From positions 1 to 64,000 of the forward strand of contig CALCCD010000005.1 of the NCBI GenBank assembly GCA_937899645.1: a stretch of DNA of 64,000 nucleotides, written 5' to 3'. Under the pieces are notes generated by a model. The model was given only the letters and a program-made list of their open reading frames with translations. It did not search any database and was not told where the DNA came from. Of this stretch, positions 55,150 to 64,000 are shown one piece after another (position 1 is the stretch's first letter; the number at the start of each line of letters is the position of its first letter). This DNA is from an uncultured cyanobacterium (GTDB lineage Bacteria > Cyanobacteriota > Cyanobacteriia > Cyanobacteriales > Geitlerinemataceae). The translations under genes were made by a program, and so were the position numbers.

Positions 55150-55474
55150 GGCGGTTCGGGGACGTGAGAGAAGTCGCGGCGTGAAGAGAGATTACGAGGC
55201 TAGCGCGCGATCGCCGATCGGAAACGACCTCGATCGGATCGAAGGGCGGTACGGGCTTTACAATTTTCGCACGCTTCCCTCGGCCTCTTTTTTGGCCTCT
55301 CGCCTCTCGATGGGCGATCGCATTCCGCTGTCCTGGGCGCAGCTGTCTCGACCCGTTCGGCGCTCCGGACGCCACACGGCCAGTACAGAAACTGCAACAT
55401 ACCTCCGGACGAACGGGCGCAAACCGATAAGAATTAATCGACAGCTCACATCGACAGACTCACCGCTCCCAGAT

Positions 55475-56212
55475 ATGACTTCCTCACTTGCTTTTTGCGC
55501 GATCGGCATCCTCAGCGCCGCCGGTGCCAGCCTGCTGGTTGCCGCGCCCGCTCGCGCGGCCTCCTTTACGGTCGAAAATATCACCGGCACGTGGACGAAC
55601 GTTCAGGGCACGGTTTCTTTTAGCGGCACGGGCACGAACCAGGTGCGCTGGGGCAACTCCGCCACCACTGGCGAATCCACCAGCGGCTTTAACTTCGATA
55701 GCGTGACGATCGCCGCGCCCCTGACGAGCGGCACGAACTTCGTCCTCGGCGAGCTGACCCACCTAAATTTTCCGATTTTCAACCCGTCGTCCGGCGCGGA
55801 CTTCGAGCTGGCGATGGACGTTAACGGCACGGCGATCGCCTTTGACTACAGCTTTGCGATCGAGGAAACCACCAACGGCGGAACCTGCCCGAGCTTCCAA
55901 ATTAGCGGCACGCCCTGCGACGATCGCATCACCTTCTCGACTGACGCCGCACAGGCGCTATTTTCAGACGGCGGCATCGACTATACCCTAGAGCTGCTGG
56001 GCTTTAGCGCCACTGCCGACGGCCTCTCGCCCGTGTCGTCGTTCATCACCCAGGAGAACCAGGCGTCTTCGGCCTTTCTCGTCGCCCGCTTCGCCGCCAG
56101 CGAGCCCATCGACGCTGGCGACGATCCGGCCTCGACGCCCGAGCCCGCTTCGGTGCTGGCGCTGCTGGCCTTGAGTGCTGCCGCCACAAAGCGCCGCCGT
56201 CGCACGATTTAA
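55475..56212 (+). CDS. THxN family PEP-CTERM protein
   Basis: A 245-residue exported protein. The signal peptide ends near residue 28 (APARA). THLN at 95-98 (GELTHLNFPI) is the hallmark that names the THxN group of PEP-CTERM proteins. It has one Cys pair (TCPSF and TPCDD, about 20 residues apart). The C-terminal PEP-CTERM signal begins at about 221 (TPEPASVLALLAL) and ends in KRRRRTI. The frame is open from 55115, but the ATG at 55475 begins the signal peptide. It is probably placed on the cell surface by exosortase, not present here. Confidence 0.88.
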   Translation: MTSSLAFCAIGILSAAGASLLVAAPARAASFTVENITGTWTNVQGTVSFSGTGTNQVRWGNSATTGESTSGFNFDSVTIAAPLTSGTNFVLGELTHLNFPIFNPSSGADFELAMDVNGTAIAFDYSFAIEETTNGGTCPSFQISGTPCDDRITFSTDAAQALFSDGGIDYTLELLGFSATADGLSPVSSFITQENQASSAFLVARFAASEPIDAGDDPASTPEPASVLALLALSAAATKRRRRTI

Positions 56213-56332
56213 GGGCCGTCGTCGTTCGGAGCCTCTGCGGGGCAGGTTCGATCTGACAAAAAGCCTAAGGGTTGCGACCCGAGCTGGGTAAGCGCTGTAA
56301 GTTTATGACAGTCCCCCTCCGCCACACCGGCT

Positions 56333-56818
56333 ATGAGCGAACCTACGATTTACCAACACACCCAAACCGGGACGTTTATCGTCGCGGCGCTCGGAATTGT
56401 AGTTCTGGTCACGATCGCGGCTGTGGTTGTCGCGATCGCGAGGGGCGGTACTTTGCCGCCTCTCGCGATCGCGATCGTTGCGGCCAACTTCGTCATTTTG
56501 TCGATCGTCGTGGCCGTTTTTTCGATCTTGACCGTCCGCGTGGACGCGCAGGCCGTCGCATGCCAATTCCGCTTCGGGCTGCTGCGCCGCCAGTTCGAGA
56601 TCGCCGCGATCGACGGGGCGGAGTCAGTGCGCAACCCTTGGTACTACGGCTGGGGCATCCGCCTGACGCCGCAGGGCTGGATGTACAACGTTTCCGGTTT
56701 CGATGTGGTGCAGCTACGGCTGGCGTCGGGCAAGCGGTTTCGTATCGGGACGGACGAGCCGGAGCAGTTGAAGGCCGCGATCGAGACGGCGATTGCCCAG
56801 CAGACGCGCGAGATGTAG
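56333..56818 (+). CDS. Membrane protein with PH-like domain
   Basis: A 161-residue protein. Two transmembrane helices lie at about residues 15-38 and 44-68, followed by a bacterial PH-like domain from about 70: ACQFRFGLLRRQFEIAAIDG, WYYGWGIRLTPQGWMYNVSG, and VVQLRLASGKRFRIGTDEPE. The NPWYYGWGI segment is common in small cyanobacterial and other bacterial PH-domain proteins. Its function is unknown. It stands alone between the PEP-CTERM gene and carB. Confidence 0.75.
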   Translation: MSEPTIYQHTQTGTFIVAALGIVVLVTIAAVVVAIARGGTLPPLAIAIVAANFVILSIVVAVFSILTVRVDAQAVACQFRFGLLRRQFEIAAIDGAESVRNPWYYGWGIRLTPQGWMYNVSGFDVVQLRLASGKRFRIGTDEPEQLKAAIETAIAQQTREM

Positions 56819-57096
56819 CACGGCGCGGCATACGGGCAAGGGGCAAATCGATATCGGATTTACTCGCTTTTACTCGCTCTGTTTTACTCGCTCTGTCAGC
56901 GCTACAGGACATTGCGAGGTATTTTCCGCGACTCCCATCGCGATCGCGATCGCGCCTCGCTCGCAACCCCGTAAAATAGGCGGGACTTTGTGGGGATGAG
57001 TCGCCACGACCGCCGCATGCGCCAGGAGCAGGCCGTTACAGCTGCCCGCCTGCGATCGTTGCCTCTCTCCGGTGTTTACCCTCGGACGCGAAAACT

Positions 57097-60000
57097 ATGC
57101 CCCGTCGCACAGACCTGAAAAAAATCCTCCTCCTCGGCTCCGGCCCGATCGTGATCGGCCAAGCCTGCGAGTTCGACTATTCCGGGACGCAGGCGTGCAA
57201 AGCGCTGCGGGAAGAGGGTTACGAGGTCGTTTTGGTGAACTCCAATCCGGCGACGATTATGACCGACCCGGAAATGGCCGATCGCACCTATATCGAGCCA
57301 CTGACGCCGGAGATGGTCGCGAAGGTCATCGAAAAAGAGCGACCCCAGGCCGTGCTGCCGACGATGGGCGGACAGACGGCGCTAAATCTGGCGGTGTCGC
57401 TGTGCAAGGACGGCACGCTGGAGAAGTACGGCGTGGAGCTAATTGGCGCGAAGCTCGACGCGATCGAGAAAGCCGAAGACCGCGACCTATTTCGCAAAGC
57501 GATGGGGAAAATCGGCGTCGATATGTGCCCGTCGGGCATCGCGACGAAGATGGCCGAAGCGCGCGAAATCGCTCAGGAGATCGGCTCCTATCCGCTGATT
57601 CTGCGGCCTTCGTTTACGATGGGCGGCTCCGGCGGCGGCATCGCCTATAACCAAGAAGAATTTGAAGAGATCGCCCAGGCCGGTCTCGATGCGTCGCCCG
57701 TCAGCCAGATCCAAATCGAGAAGTCGCTGATCGGCTGGAAGGAGTACGAGCTGGAAGTGATGCGCGACCTAGCTGACAACGTCGTGATCGTCTGCTCGAT
57801 CGAGAATATCGATCCGATGGGCGTCCACACCGGCGACTCGATTACGGTGGCTCCGGCGCAAACCCTGACAGACAAGGAATATCAGCGTTTGCGCGATGCC
57901 TCGATCGCGATCATCCGCGAGATCGGCGTCGAAACCGGTGGCTCGAACATTCAGTTCGCCGTCAATCCGGTCAACGGCGACGCGATCGTTATCGAGATGA
58001 ACCCGCGCGTGTCGCGCAGCTCGGCGCTGGCCTCGAAAGCCACGGGCTTCCCGATCGCCAAGTTCGCGGCCAAGCTCTCCGTCGGCTACACCCTGGACGA
58101 AATCTCCAACGATATTACGAAGAAAACCCCAGCCAGCTTCGAGCCGACGATCGACTACGTCGTTACGAAAGTGCCGCGCTTCGCCTTCGAGAAATTCCCC
58201 GGAACCGACCCGGTGCTGACGACGCAGATGAAATCGGTCGGCGAGGCGATGGCGATCGGCCGCACGTTCGCCGAGTCGTTCCAGAAGGCGCTGCGCTCGA
58301 TCGAGACGGGCTATGCGGGCTGGGGCTGCGATCGGCAAACGAAAATTCCCAACCTGGCGACCCTGCGCGCTGCGATGCGGACGCCAAACCCCGATCGCAT
58401 CTTTGCCGTCCGCCAAGCCATGCAGGCGGGCATGACCGTCGAAGAAATCTACGAGCTGACGGGCATCGATCCTTGGTTCCTCGATAAATTTCAGGAGCTG
58501 CTCGAAACCGGTAAATTCCTCAAACGCACCCAGCTCGGCGATATCGACGCCGCCACGATGCGCGCCGTCAAACAGCAGGGCTTCAGCGACGCGCAAATCG
58601 CCTACGCCACCAAAACCACCGAGGATATCGTCCGCACCCGCCGCAAGCAGCTCGGCGTCATCCCGGCCTACAAAATGGTCGATACCTGCGCTGCCGAATT
58701 TGCCTCGGAGACGCCCTACTACTACTCCAGCTACGACGACGAAAACGAAATCCTGCCGTCCGACAAGCCGAAGGTGATGATCCTCGGCGGTGGCCCCAAC
58801 CGCATCGGCCAGGGCATCGAGTTTGACTACTGCTGCTGCCACGCTTCGTTCGCGCTGCGCGACGCGGGCTACGAGACGATTATGGTCAACTCCAACCCCG
58901 AGACGGTCTCGACGGACTACGACACCAGCGATCGCCTCTACTTCGAGCCGCTGACCCAGGAAGACGTGCTTAACATCATCGAAGCGGAAAACCCGATCGG
59001 CGTGATCGTCCAATTCGGCGGACAGACGCCGCTGAAGCTGGCCGTCCCGATCCAGAACTACCTGGCGCAAAACCCCGACGTGGAAACGAAGATCTGGGGA
59101 ACGTCACCCGACTCGATCGACGCTTCGGAAGATCGCGAGCGCTTCGAGCAAATCCTGCGCGAACTCGATATCGTCCAGCCCGCCAACGGCATCGCCCGCA
59201 GCTACAACGAAGCGCTAAAAATCGCCCAGCGCATCGGCTACCCCGTCGTAGTCCGCCCCTCCTACGTTCTCGGCGGTCGCGCGATGGAGATCGTCTACTC
59301 CGACGCCGAGCTGGAACACTACATGACCTATGCGGTCGAACTCGATCCCGATCGTCCGATCCTAATCGACCAGTTCCTCGAAAACGCCGTCGAGGTGGAC
59401 GTGGACTCGCTGACCGACAAGGACGGCAACGTCACGATCGGCGGCATTATGGAGCACATCGAACAGGCGGGCATCCACTCCGGCGACTCGGCCTGCTCGC
59501 TGCCGACCCAGACGCTCTCGGACACCGCGCTAAAAACTATCCGCGACTGGACGATCGCCCTGGCAAAACGCCTCAGTGTCGTTGGCTTGATGAACGTGCA
59601 GTACGCCACTCAAGGCGACAACGTCTTTATCATCGAAGCCAACCCGCGCGCCTCGCGTACCGTGCCGTTCGTGGCGAAGTCGATCGGGCGTCCACTGGCG
59701 AAACTGGCGTCGCTGGTGATGTCCGGCAAAACCCTGGCGGAAGTCGGCCTCACCGAGGAAGTCGTCCCCGATCACGTCTCGGTGAAAGAAGCCGTCCTGC
59801 CGTTTAACAAGTTCCCCAACACCGATACGCTGCTCGGTCCCGAGATGCGATCGACTGGCGAGGTGATGGGTCTCGATAGCGGCTTCGGCCAATCGTTCGC
59901 CAAGGCCGGGCTGGGCGCGGGCGACACGCTGCCGCTGAAGGGCAAAGCGTTCGTTTCGGTCATCGATCGCGACAAAGAGGCCGTCGTGCCGATCGTTAAG

Positions 60001-60339
60001 GAACTGCAAGCGCTGGGCTTTGCGATCGTCGCCACGGCGGGAACCTACAAAGCACTGAAAGCCGGAGGCATTGAGGAGAACCTCGAGTCGGTGTTGAAAA
60101 TCTCCGAAGGGCGTCCCCACGTCCTCGATATCGTCAAAAACCAGCAAATCCAACTCATCGTCAACACGCCTTCTGGCGAAGACGCTCAAGCCGAGGGTCA
60201 GTCGATCCGCCGGGCGGCGCTGGGCTACAAAATCCCGATCGTCACGACGCTGGCGGGTGCGCGGGCAACGGTCGCGGCGATCCGGGTGCAGCAGGAGAAG
60301 CCGCTGGAGGTCAAGGCGCTTCAGGACTACTTCGCGTAG
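57097..60339 (+). CDS. carB: Carbamoyl-phosphate synthase large chain
   Basis: It makes carbamoyl phosphate from bicarbonate, ammonia (delivered by CarA from glutamine) and two ATP, for arginine and pyrimidine synthesis. The 1080-residue protein has two homologous ATP-grasp halves: [17 protein letters not shown] near residue 14 and [17 protein letters not shown] near 563. The oligomerisation domain lies between them, and an MGS-like allosteric domain from about 945 on ([20 protein letters not shown]). Length and order are normal. carA is not adjacent, which is common in cyanobacteria. A secreted-protein gene follows 85 bp downstream. Confidence 0.98.
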   Translation: MPRRTDLKKILLLGSGPIVIGQACEFDYSGTQACKALREEGYEVVLVNSNPATIMTDPEMADRTYIEPLTPEMVAKVIEKERPQAVLPTMGGQTALNLAVSLCKDGTLEKYGVELIGAKLDAIEKAEDRDLFRKAMGKIGVDMCPSGIATKMAEAREIAQEIGSYPLILRPSFTMGGSGGGIAYNQEEFEEIAQAGLDASPVSQIQIEKSLIGWKEYELEVMRDLADNVVIVCSIENIDPMGVHTGDSITVAPAQTLTDKEYQRLRDASIAIIREIGVETGGSNIQFAVNPVNGDAIVIEMNPRVSRSSALASKATGFPIAKFAAKLSVGYTLDEISNDITKKTPASFEPTIDYVVTKVPRFAFEKFPGTDPVLTTQMKSVGEAMAIGRTFAESFQKALRSIETGYAGWGCDRQTKIPNLATLRAAMRTPNPDRIFAVRQAMQAGMTVEEIYELTGIDPWFLDKFQELLETGKFLKRTQLGDIDAATMRAVKQQGFSDAQIAYATKTTEDIVRTRRKQLGVIPAYKMVDTCAAEFASETPYYYSSYDDENEILPSDKPKVMILGGGPNRIGQGIEFDYCCCHASFALRDAGYETIMVNSNPETVSTDYDTSDRLYFEPLTQEDVLNIIEAENPIGVIVQFGGQTPLKLAVPIQNYLAQNPDVETKIWGTSPDSIDASEDRERFEQILRELDIVQPANGIARSYNEALKIAQRIGYPVVVRPSYVLGGRAMEIVYSDAELEHYMTYAVELDPDRPILIDQFLENAVEVDVDSLTDKDGNVTIGGIMEHIEQAGIHSGDSACSLPTQTLSDTALKTIRDWTIALAKRLSVVGLMNVQYATQGDNVFIIEANPRASRTVPFVAKSIGRPLAKLASLVMSGKTLAEVGLTEEVVPDHVSVKEAVLPFNKFPNTDTLLGPEMRSTGEVMGLDSGFGQSFAKAGLGAGDTLPLKGKAFVSVIDRDKEAVVPIVKELQALGFAIVATAGTYKALKAGGIEENLESVLKISEGRPHVLDIVKNQQIQLIVNTPSGEDAQAEGQSIRRAALGYKIPIVTTLAGARATVAAIRVQQEKPLEVKALQDYFA

Positions 60340-60390
60340 AGCGCCGCCGCTCGCCCCCTCGAACAACCCCATGAGATCGTCGTCGCGATC

Positions 60391-60411
60391 GGGAGAATAA
60401 CCATGCTTTAA
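60391..60411 (+). promoter_or_regulatory. Start-stop element: ribosome binding site, ATG, CTT, TAA
   Basis: GGGAG at 60391-60395 is placed 7 nt before ATG at 60403, but the third codon is TAA. The same frame then continues into the signal peptide of the secreted protein. It is either a nonsense mutation, a sequencing error, or a minimal leader peptide. Confidence 0.6.
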
Positions 60412-60423
60412 TCGCTTCAACGT

Positions 60424-60939
60424 CTGCACTGGCGCAAACGCCTCGGGCTGGCGATCGCGGGGCTGGCGGCAGCGCTGGGCTGCGCGATCGCGGCGAGTCC
60501 GGCGCAGGCAGAGCGCACGTTCTGGGGGCAGTGCCGCATGGGGCAGTGCGTAGAACTGCGCTACGACGGTCAGGCGGAGCTAGATCGGTCTCGCGGCGAG
60601 TACTACTACGAGACGGCATACAGCTTGCGCGTCGTCTCGATGGGCGATACGTCCACGGCTCCGTTCCAGCGGCATACCGCTCGCGTGCTGTGTTCGGCGA
60701 CGCGCCCGACGGTGGCGACGCCGCTAGACGAGGGCGGCTACGTCGTATGGTCGCTCAATCCGGGGGGGACACCTGCGAGCTTCCTCGAAGAGACCTACAA
60801 GATCTACTGGGTGACGTGTCATGACATCGCCGGGCCGGATTTCTTTAGCGAAGAGATGTCGGCCTTCGCACGCGAGCGGGGGTATCCGCTCGATTTGGAG
60901 GAGGTTCGCGACGAGCGCGAGACGCTGGACTTTTTCTAG
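60424..60939 (+). CDS. Secreted protein of unknown function, start disrupted
   Basis: The frame encodes a signal peptide (RKRLGLAIAGLAAALGCA, cleavage near ASPAQA) and a mature part of about 140 residues with three cysteines and no family that I recognise (TFWGQCRMGQC and EETYKIYWVTCHDIAGPDF). The best start, ATG 60403 with a GGGAG site, is followed by a stop at codon 3. The next possible starts are a CTG at 60424, which I used, or an ATG at 60538 that would lose the signal peptide. Either the gene is damaged, or it starts at a rare codon, or the TAA is a base-call error. Confidence 0.55.
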   Translation: MHWRKRLGLAIAGLAAALGCAIAASPAQAERTFWGQCRMGQCVELRYDGQAELDRSRGEYYYETAYSLRVVSMGDTSTAPFQRHTARVLCSATRPTVATPLDEGGYVVWSLNPGGTPASFLEETYKIYWVTCHDIAGPDFFSEEMSAFARERGYPLDLEEVRDERETLDFF

Positions 60940-60973
60940 TGGTTCTAGTGGACTGAGCGGGAAGGTGAGCTCT

Positions 60974-61768
60974 CTATGCGATCGCCTCAACCTCCGCCAG
61001 CGACAACCCCAGCGCCTTCGCAATTTGCTCGCGACTGAGCCCCATCTCCAACAAGCGCGACACCGCCTCCCGCTGCGATCGCTCCGCCTTTTCCGCCCGC
61101 TCCGTTCCCGTCAGCAACAGATTCCCGTCGCTGTCCCACCAGCGGAGCCAAAGCTGGTCTTGGTTTTGGTAAAGCCCCTGCCACACACCCAGCTCGACGC
61201 CCAGCGGCGCGATCGCAAAGTGGCCACGATCGTCCGGAGCCATCGCGACATACGCCCCATCCTGCCAGCGATACACATCCAACGTCCCCGTACCCGCGAC
61301 AAAAATGCCGTAGTAGGGAATCCGCATCACCTGCTCGTACACCCAAAATTTTCCCGGTCGGCTGCCCTCCGTGCCGTTCGCGACAGCGAGCGGCGTAGCG
61401 TCTCGCTCTTCGGAGCCGTCGCCGCTCGCCAGCTCGATCGCCACCAGTGGCGGGATGTGCTCCTGCCAGAGAACGTACGATCGGCGGTAGCGACCGTTGA
61501 GTAGCGGCGGTACATTGGGCACGTAGAACCAATCCGGCGCTTCGCAGCCGCGCTCCGGCGGATCGGTGATGCGCCAGTAGATTCCGCTGTCCTGGCCGAT
61601 CGTATACTGCCCGTCGGGATGCCGTTTCTGGAGAACTGCACCGATCGAGTCGGTCAAAATAATGCTTTGCGGGTGTTCCTGAAAATTTTTCACAAACGTA
61701 CCGTCCTTCTCGGGTAAGTCGGTGTGGTCGGGTAGTTTGGTGGGAAACTCTACGGCAGGTTGCAGCAT
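60974..61768 (-). CDS. Uma2 family protein with C-terminal coiled/HTH-like tail
   Basis: A 264-residue Uma2 protein of the larger type. The nuclease-like core has IGAVLQKRHPDGQYTIGQDS, DWFYVPNVPP, and PLVAIELASGDGSEERDA, plus the second strand WVYEQVMRIPYYGIF. The C-terminal 45 residues form a helix (TERAEKAERSQREAVSRLL) and a short LSREQIAKALGLSLAEVEAI that looks like a helix-turn-helix seen in related members. The ATG at 61768 gives the N-terminus of related proteins; the open frame continues to 61885. Confidence 0.88.
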   Translation of the reverse strand: MLQPAVEFPTKLPDHTDLPEKDGTFVKNFQEHPQSIILTDSIGAVLQKRHPDGQYTIGQDSGIYWRITDPPERGCEAPDWFYVPNVPPLLNGRYRRSYVLWQEHIPPLVAIELASGDGSEERDATPLAVANGTEGSRPGKFWVYEQVMRIPYYGIFVAGTGTLDVYRWQDGAYVAMAPDDRGHFAIAPLGVELGVWQGLYQNQDQLWLRWWDSDGNLLLTGTERAEKAERSQREAVSRLLEMGLSREQIAKALGLSLAEVEAIA

Positions 61769-61942
61769 CTGTATCCTTGGTTCCGCTGCTGCAAATATAA
61801 CAAGTGCAGTTTGTTCGGTCTCTTGGACGACGCCGCAGTTCACTCCGATATTGCGCGTTGCCGGGGTAGGCGCGATCGAGAGCAAGTCTTTTAGACTAAA
61901 TATTCCAACCCGCGCTATGTTCTCGATCCCCGACGCTTTCCC

Positions 61943-63160
61943 ATGACTACCGCCCTCCTGAGCTGGACTGAACTCGAGCAGCTAACCGACTTCGAGATCG
62001 ACACCGTCAACGGCCCGGCCAACTCGCGATCGCGCCTGCGCCTGTTCGGCCAGCCGGAATCGAGCGTTCGCGTCACGCTCTACCGCGACAACCACGCCTG
62101 GTGTCCGTACTGCCAAAAAATCTGGCTCTGGCTCGAGGAGCAGCGCATCCCCTACCGCATCGAAAAGGTGACGATGTTTTGCTACGGCGAGAAAGAGCGC
62201 TGGTACAAGCGCATCGTGCCGTCGGGGATGCTGCCTGCTGTGGAGCTGGACGGCAAGCTGATTACGGAAAGCGATGAGATTTTGATCGCCCTCGAGCGTG
62301 CCTTCAGTCCGCTGCGCGTCAGCCTGACCGAATCGAAGGCGATGCCGTTGCGGCAGCTCGAGCGGATGCTGTTTCGGGCGTGGTGTTCGTGGCTGTGCTA
62401 CCCGAGCCGATCGCAGCAGCAAGATCGCCGCGATCGCGCCCAGTTCGTCGAGGTCGTCGAAGCCGTCGAAGCTGCCCTCGCCCGGACACCGAGCCCGTAC
62501 TTTTTGGATGACTTCAGCGCGATCGACGTGATTTTTACGCCCTACGTCGAACGGATGAACGCCAGCCTGTACTACTACAAAGGCTACTCGCTGCGGGAAG
62601 AAAACCCGCGCTTCTCGGCCTGGTTCGACGCGATGGAAACCCGCGAAACCTATCGCGGCACGCAGAGCGATTTTCACACCCACGTCCACGATCTGCCCCC
62701 GCAGATGGGCGGTTGTTACAGCAACAAAACATCCGAGGCGTTGGCGAATCAGGCGCGCGTTGATGGTGGCGACTGGTTCGGCCTGCCGGATGTGAAGTAT
62801 CCCGAGCCGGAGACGGCGCGCGCCGAGGCGTTGCAGCGCGTTTGCAAGCACCGCGAGAACATTATTCGCATCAATCCGATCGCCAACGAGAGCATGTCGC
62901 TGGCGCTGCGCTGCGCGCTGACTCATATGATGACGGGCGAAATGCCGACGCCGCCCGCCGGAGCCGATGTCGGCTTGCGCTACCTACGCGATCGCGTCAA
63001 CGTCCCGCGCGATATGTCGATCTATGCCGCCAAGCATCTGCGCGCGTCGCTCGAAGCCGTGGCGGCAATGGCAGGCGATCGCTCGGCGGGCGAGATTCCC
63101 GTGCGTCACCGCCGCGACCAAGACCCGAAAAACTTCGCGATGGCGGCGTCGGCTCGCTAG
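61943..63160 (+). CDS. Glutathione S-transferase family protein
   Basis: A 405-residue protein of the cyanobacterial GST-like group. A thioredoxin-fold N-terminal domain contains the redox-like CPYC motif at about residues 54-57 ([17 protein letters not shown]), then [20 protein letters not shown] for glutathione contact. A helical GST C-domain follows to about 260, and an extra 140-residue tail ends near [19 protein letters not shown]. Its substrate is unknown. It starts 175 bp from the Uma2 gene (divergent) and is followed, 18 bp later, by a methyltransferase gene, so the two are probably co-transcribed. Confidence 0.88.
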   Translation: MTTALLSWTELEQLTDFEIDTVNGPANSRSRLRLFGQPESSVRVTLYRDNHAWCPYCQKIWLWLEEQRIPYRIEKVTMFCYGEKERWYKRIVPSGMLPAVELDGKLITESDEILIALERAFSPLRVSLTESKAMPLRQLERMLFRAWCSWLCYPSRSQQQDRRDRAQFVEVVEAVEAALARTPSPYFLDDFSAIDVIFTPYVERMNASLYYYKGYSLREENPRFSAWFDAMETRETYRGTQSDFHTHVHDLPPQMGGCYSNKTSEALANQARVDGGDWFGLPDVKYPEPETARAEALQRVCKHRENIIRINPIANESMSLALRCALTHMMTGEMPTPPAGADVGLRYLRDRVNVPRDMSIYAAKHLRASLEAVAAMAGDRSAGEIPVRHRRDQDPKNFAMAASAR

Positions 63161-63178
63161 TTTTCTGTTCGTTGACTT

Positions 63179-63883
63179 ATGGCACTTCAACTCGATCGCG
63201 TCGTTCCCTGGGGGCGATCGCTGGCCGACTATCGCGAGATGTTTGCCCTCCGCGATGCCGATTTGCAAGCCAATATCATCGACTGCGCGTCGGGGCCGTC
63301 GAGCTTTAATGCCGAGCTGACGGCCATGACGGCCATGACAGGCAACTGCGGGCGCGTCACGTCTTGCGATCCGGTGTACGAGTTCGACGCGGGACAGATT
63401 CGCGGGCGCATCGACGCGACGCTGCCGGTTATCGTCGAGACGCTAGAGAAGACGCGCGAGAAGTTCGTTTGGGGCGCGATCGCGACGCCGCAGGATCTGG
63501 CCGAAGTCCGACTGGCAGCGATGGAGAAATTTTTGGCGGACTTTCCCGAGGGTCTGAAAGCGCAGCGCTACCGCACCGATGCTCTGCCGGAGCTATCGTT
63601 CGCCGATCGCCAGTTCGACCTCGCCCTGTCTGCCCACTTGCTGTTTACCTACTCCGCGCAGTTCGACACCGAGTTCCACATTGCCGCCACGCTGGAAATG
63701 CTGCGCGTCGCGCGCGAGGTGCGGATCTTCCCGCTGCTGACGAACTTCACGAACGAAATTTCGCCCCACCTTCAGCCGGTTCTCGATGCCCTGACCGAGC
63801 GCGGTTTCGCCCCGACAATCGAGCGCGTCCCCTACGAATTCCAGATCGGCGGCAACGAAATGCTGCGTGTCATCGCCGCCTGA
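63179..63883 (+). CDS. SAM-dependent methyltransferase-like protein
   Basis: A 234-residue class I methyltransferase-like protein. IIDCASGPSSFNAELTAM near residue 33 corresponds to motif I (SAM loop), RVTSCDPVYEF to the acidic post-I motif, and ADRQFDLALSAHLLFTY to motif IV. The family lies downstream of GST or other oxidative genes in some cyanobacteria; the acceptor is unknown. It has a short repeat (TAMTAMTG) next to motif I from a duplicated ACGGCCATG. It is 18 bp after the GST gene and is the last gene of the window. Confidence 0.8.
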   Translation: MALQLDRVVPWGRSLADYREMFALRDADLQANIIDCASGPSSFNAELTAMTAMTGNCGRVTSCDPVYEFDAGQIRGRIDATLPVIVETLEKTREKFVWGAIATPQDLAEVRLAAMEKFLADFPEGLKAQRYRTDALPELSFADRQFDLALSAHLLFTYSAQFDTEFHIAATLEMLRVAREVRIFPLLTNFTNEISPHLQPVLDALTERGFAPTIERVPYEFQIGGNEMLRVIAA

Positions 63884-64000
63884 CAGAAGCCGCGATCGCC
63901 CTGTGCGATCGTCGCCACACCAGCCGAGAAGCAAGCATCGATTCCGATATACTCAGTCGCAGTTTGCCCGACCTCACGCGCGGCTAGCTATCCGAGCGCC

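Noticed and set aside
57769-59070. A 433-codon minus-strand frame within carB
   Set aside because: It is a shadow of carB, whose two ATP-grasp halves are intact on the plus strand.

Overview
The window is chromosomal DNA from a cyanobacterium. It carries chlorophyll and carotenoid genes (zds, chlP, a BchH/ChlH-type Mg-chelatase subunit, chlB), a lipoprotein CyanoP/PsbP homologue, a cyAbrB-type regulator, DUF1822, DUF4278, ComFB and Uma2 genes, PEP-CTERM proteins, and very many copies of the HIP1 octamer GCGATCGC. The DNA is GC-rich. I cannot name the species from sequence alone; a unicellular, marine-type lineage is possible but is a guess. I saw no rRNA, tRNA, CRISPR array, transposase, integrase or phage gene.

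Layout. 0.5-5.2 kb: zds with a downstream SRPBCC gene, chlP, and a PEP-CTERM protein. 5.7-7.7 kb: acetyl-CoA synthetase. 7.9-12.7 kb: a four-gene minus-strand cassette of sigma-70-like factor, DUF1822, CHAT peptidase with membrane anchor, and a TPR protein. 12.9-19 kb: bchH-type gene, a divergent BON-domain gene, and chlB. 19.3-21.6 kb: sbcD and a cyAbrB regulator. 21.6-23.2 kb: a long stretch with no gene I can support. 23.2-28.7 kb: cobU, a pair of M16 peptidases (one with the zinc motif, one without), a Na/Pi cotransporter and a small DUF4278 protein. 28.9-32.6 kb: a twice-frameshifted unknown gene, an LRR-Roc-COR GTPase and two Uma2 genes. 32.7-34 kb: maf and psbP. 34.1-38.4 kb: ComFB, two membrane TPR proteins and an M41-like protease, probably one transcription unit. 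39-40 kb: ilvC. 40.3-43.1 kb: a third membrane TPR protein, divergent from a small tail-anchored protein. 43.3-47.3 kb: two divergent DAACS-type symporters flanking a periplasmic family-3 solute-binding protein. 47.8-53.8 kb: a 1985-residue filamentous-haemagglutinin/CHAT protein. 53.8-57 kb: Uma2, double cupin, THxN PEP-CTERM and PH-like membrane protein. 57.1-63.9 kb: carB, a secreted protein whose start region holds a stop codon, Uma2, a GST-family protein and a methyltransferase.

Themes. Pigment and central-metabolism genes are scattered singly rather than in one operon, as is usual in cyanobacteria. The accessory content is rich in protein-interaction and proteolysis modules: two CHAT proteins, several TPR proteins, a Roc-COR GTPase, M16 and M41 peptidases and four Uma2 proteins. 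The best candidate for an undescribed system is the symporter / binding protein / symporter block at 43.3-47.3 kb. Both carriers lack the canonical Na+-site aspartates of the glutamate transporter family, and a periplasmic binding protein sits between them, which suggests a secondary transporter fed by a binding protein. The second candidate is the sigma / DUF1822 / CHAT / TPR cassette, together with the giant secreted CHAT protein.
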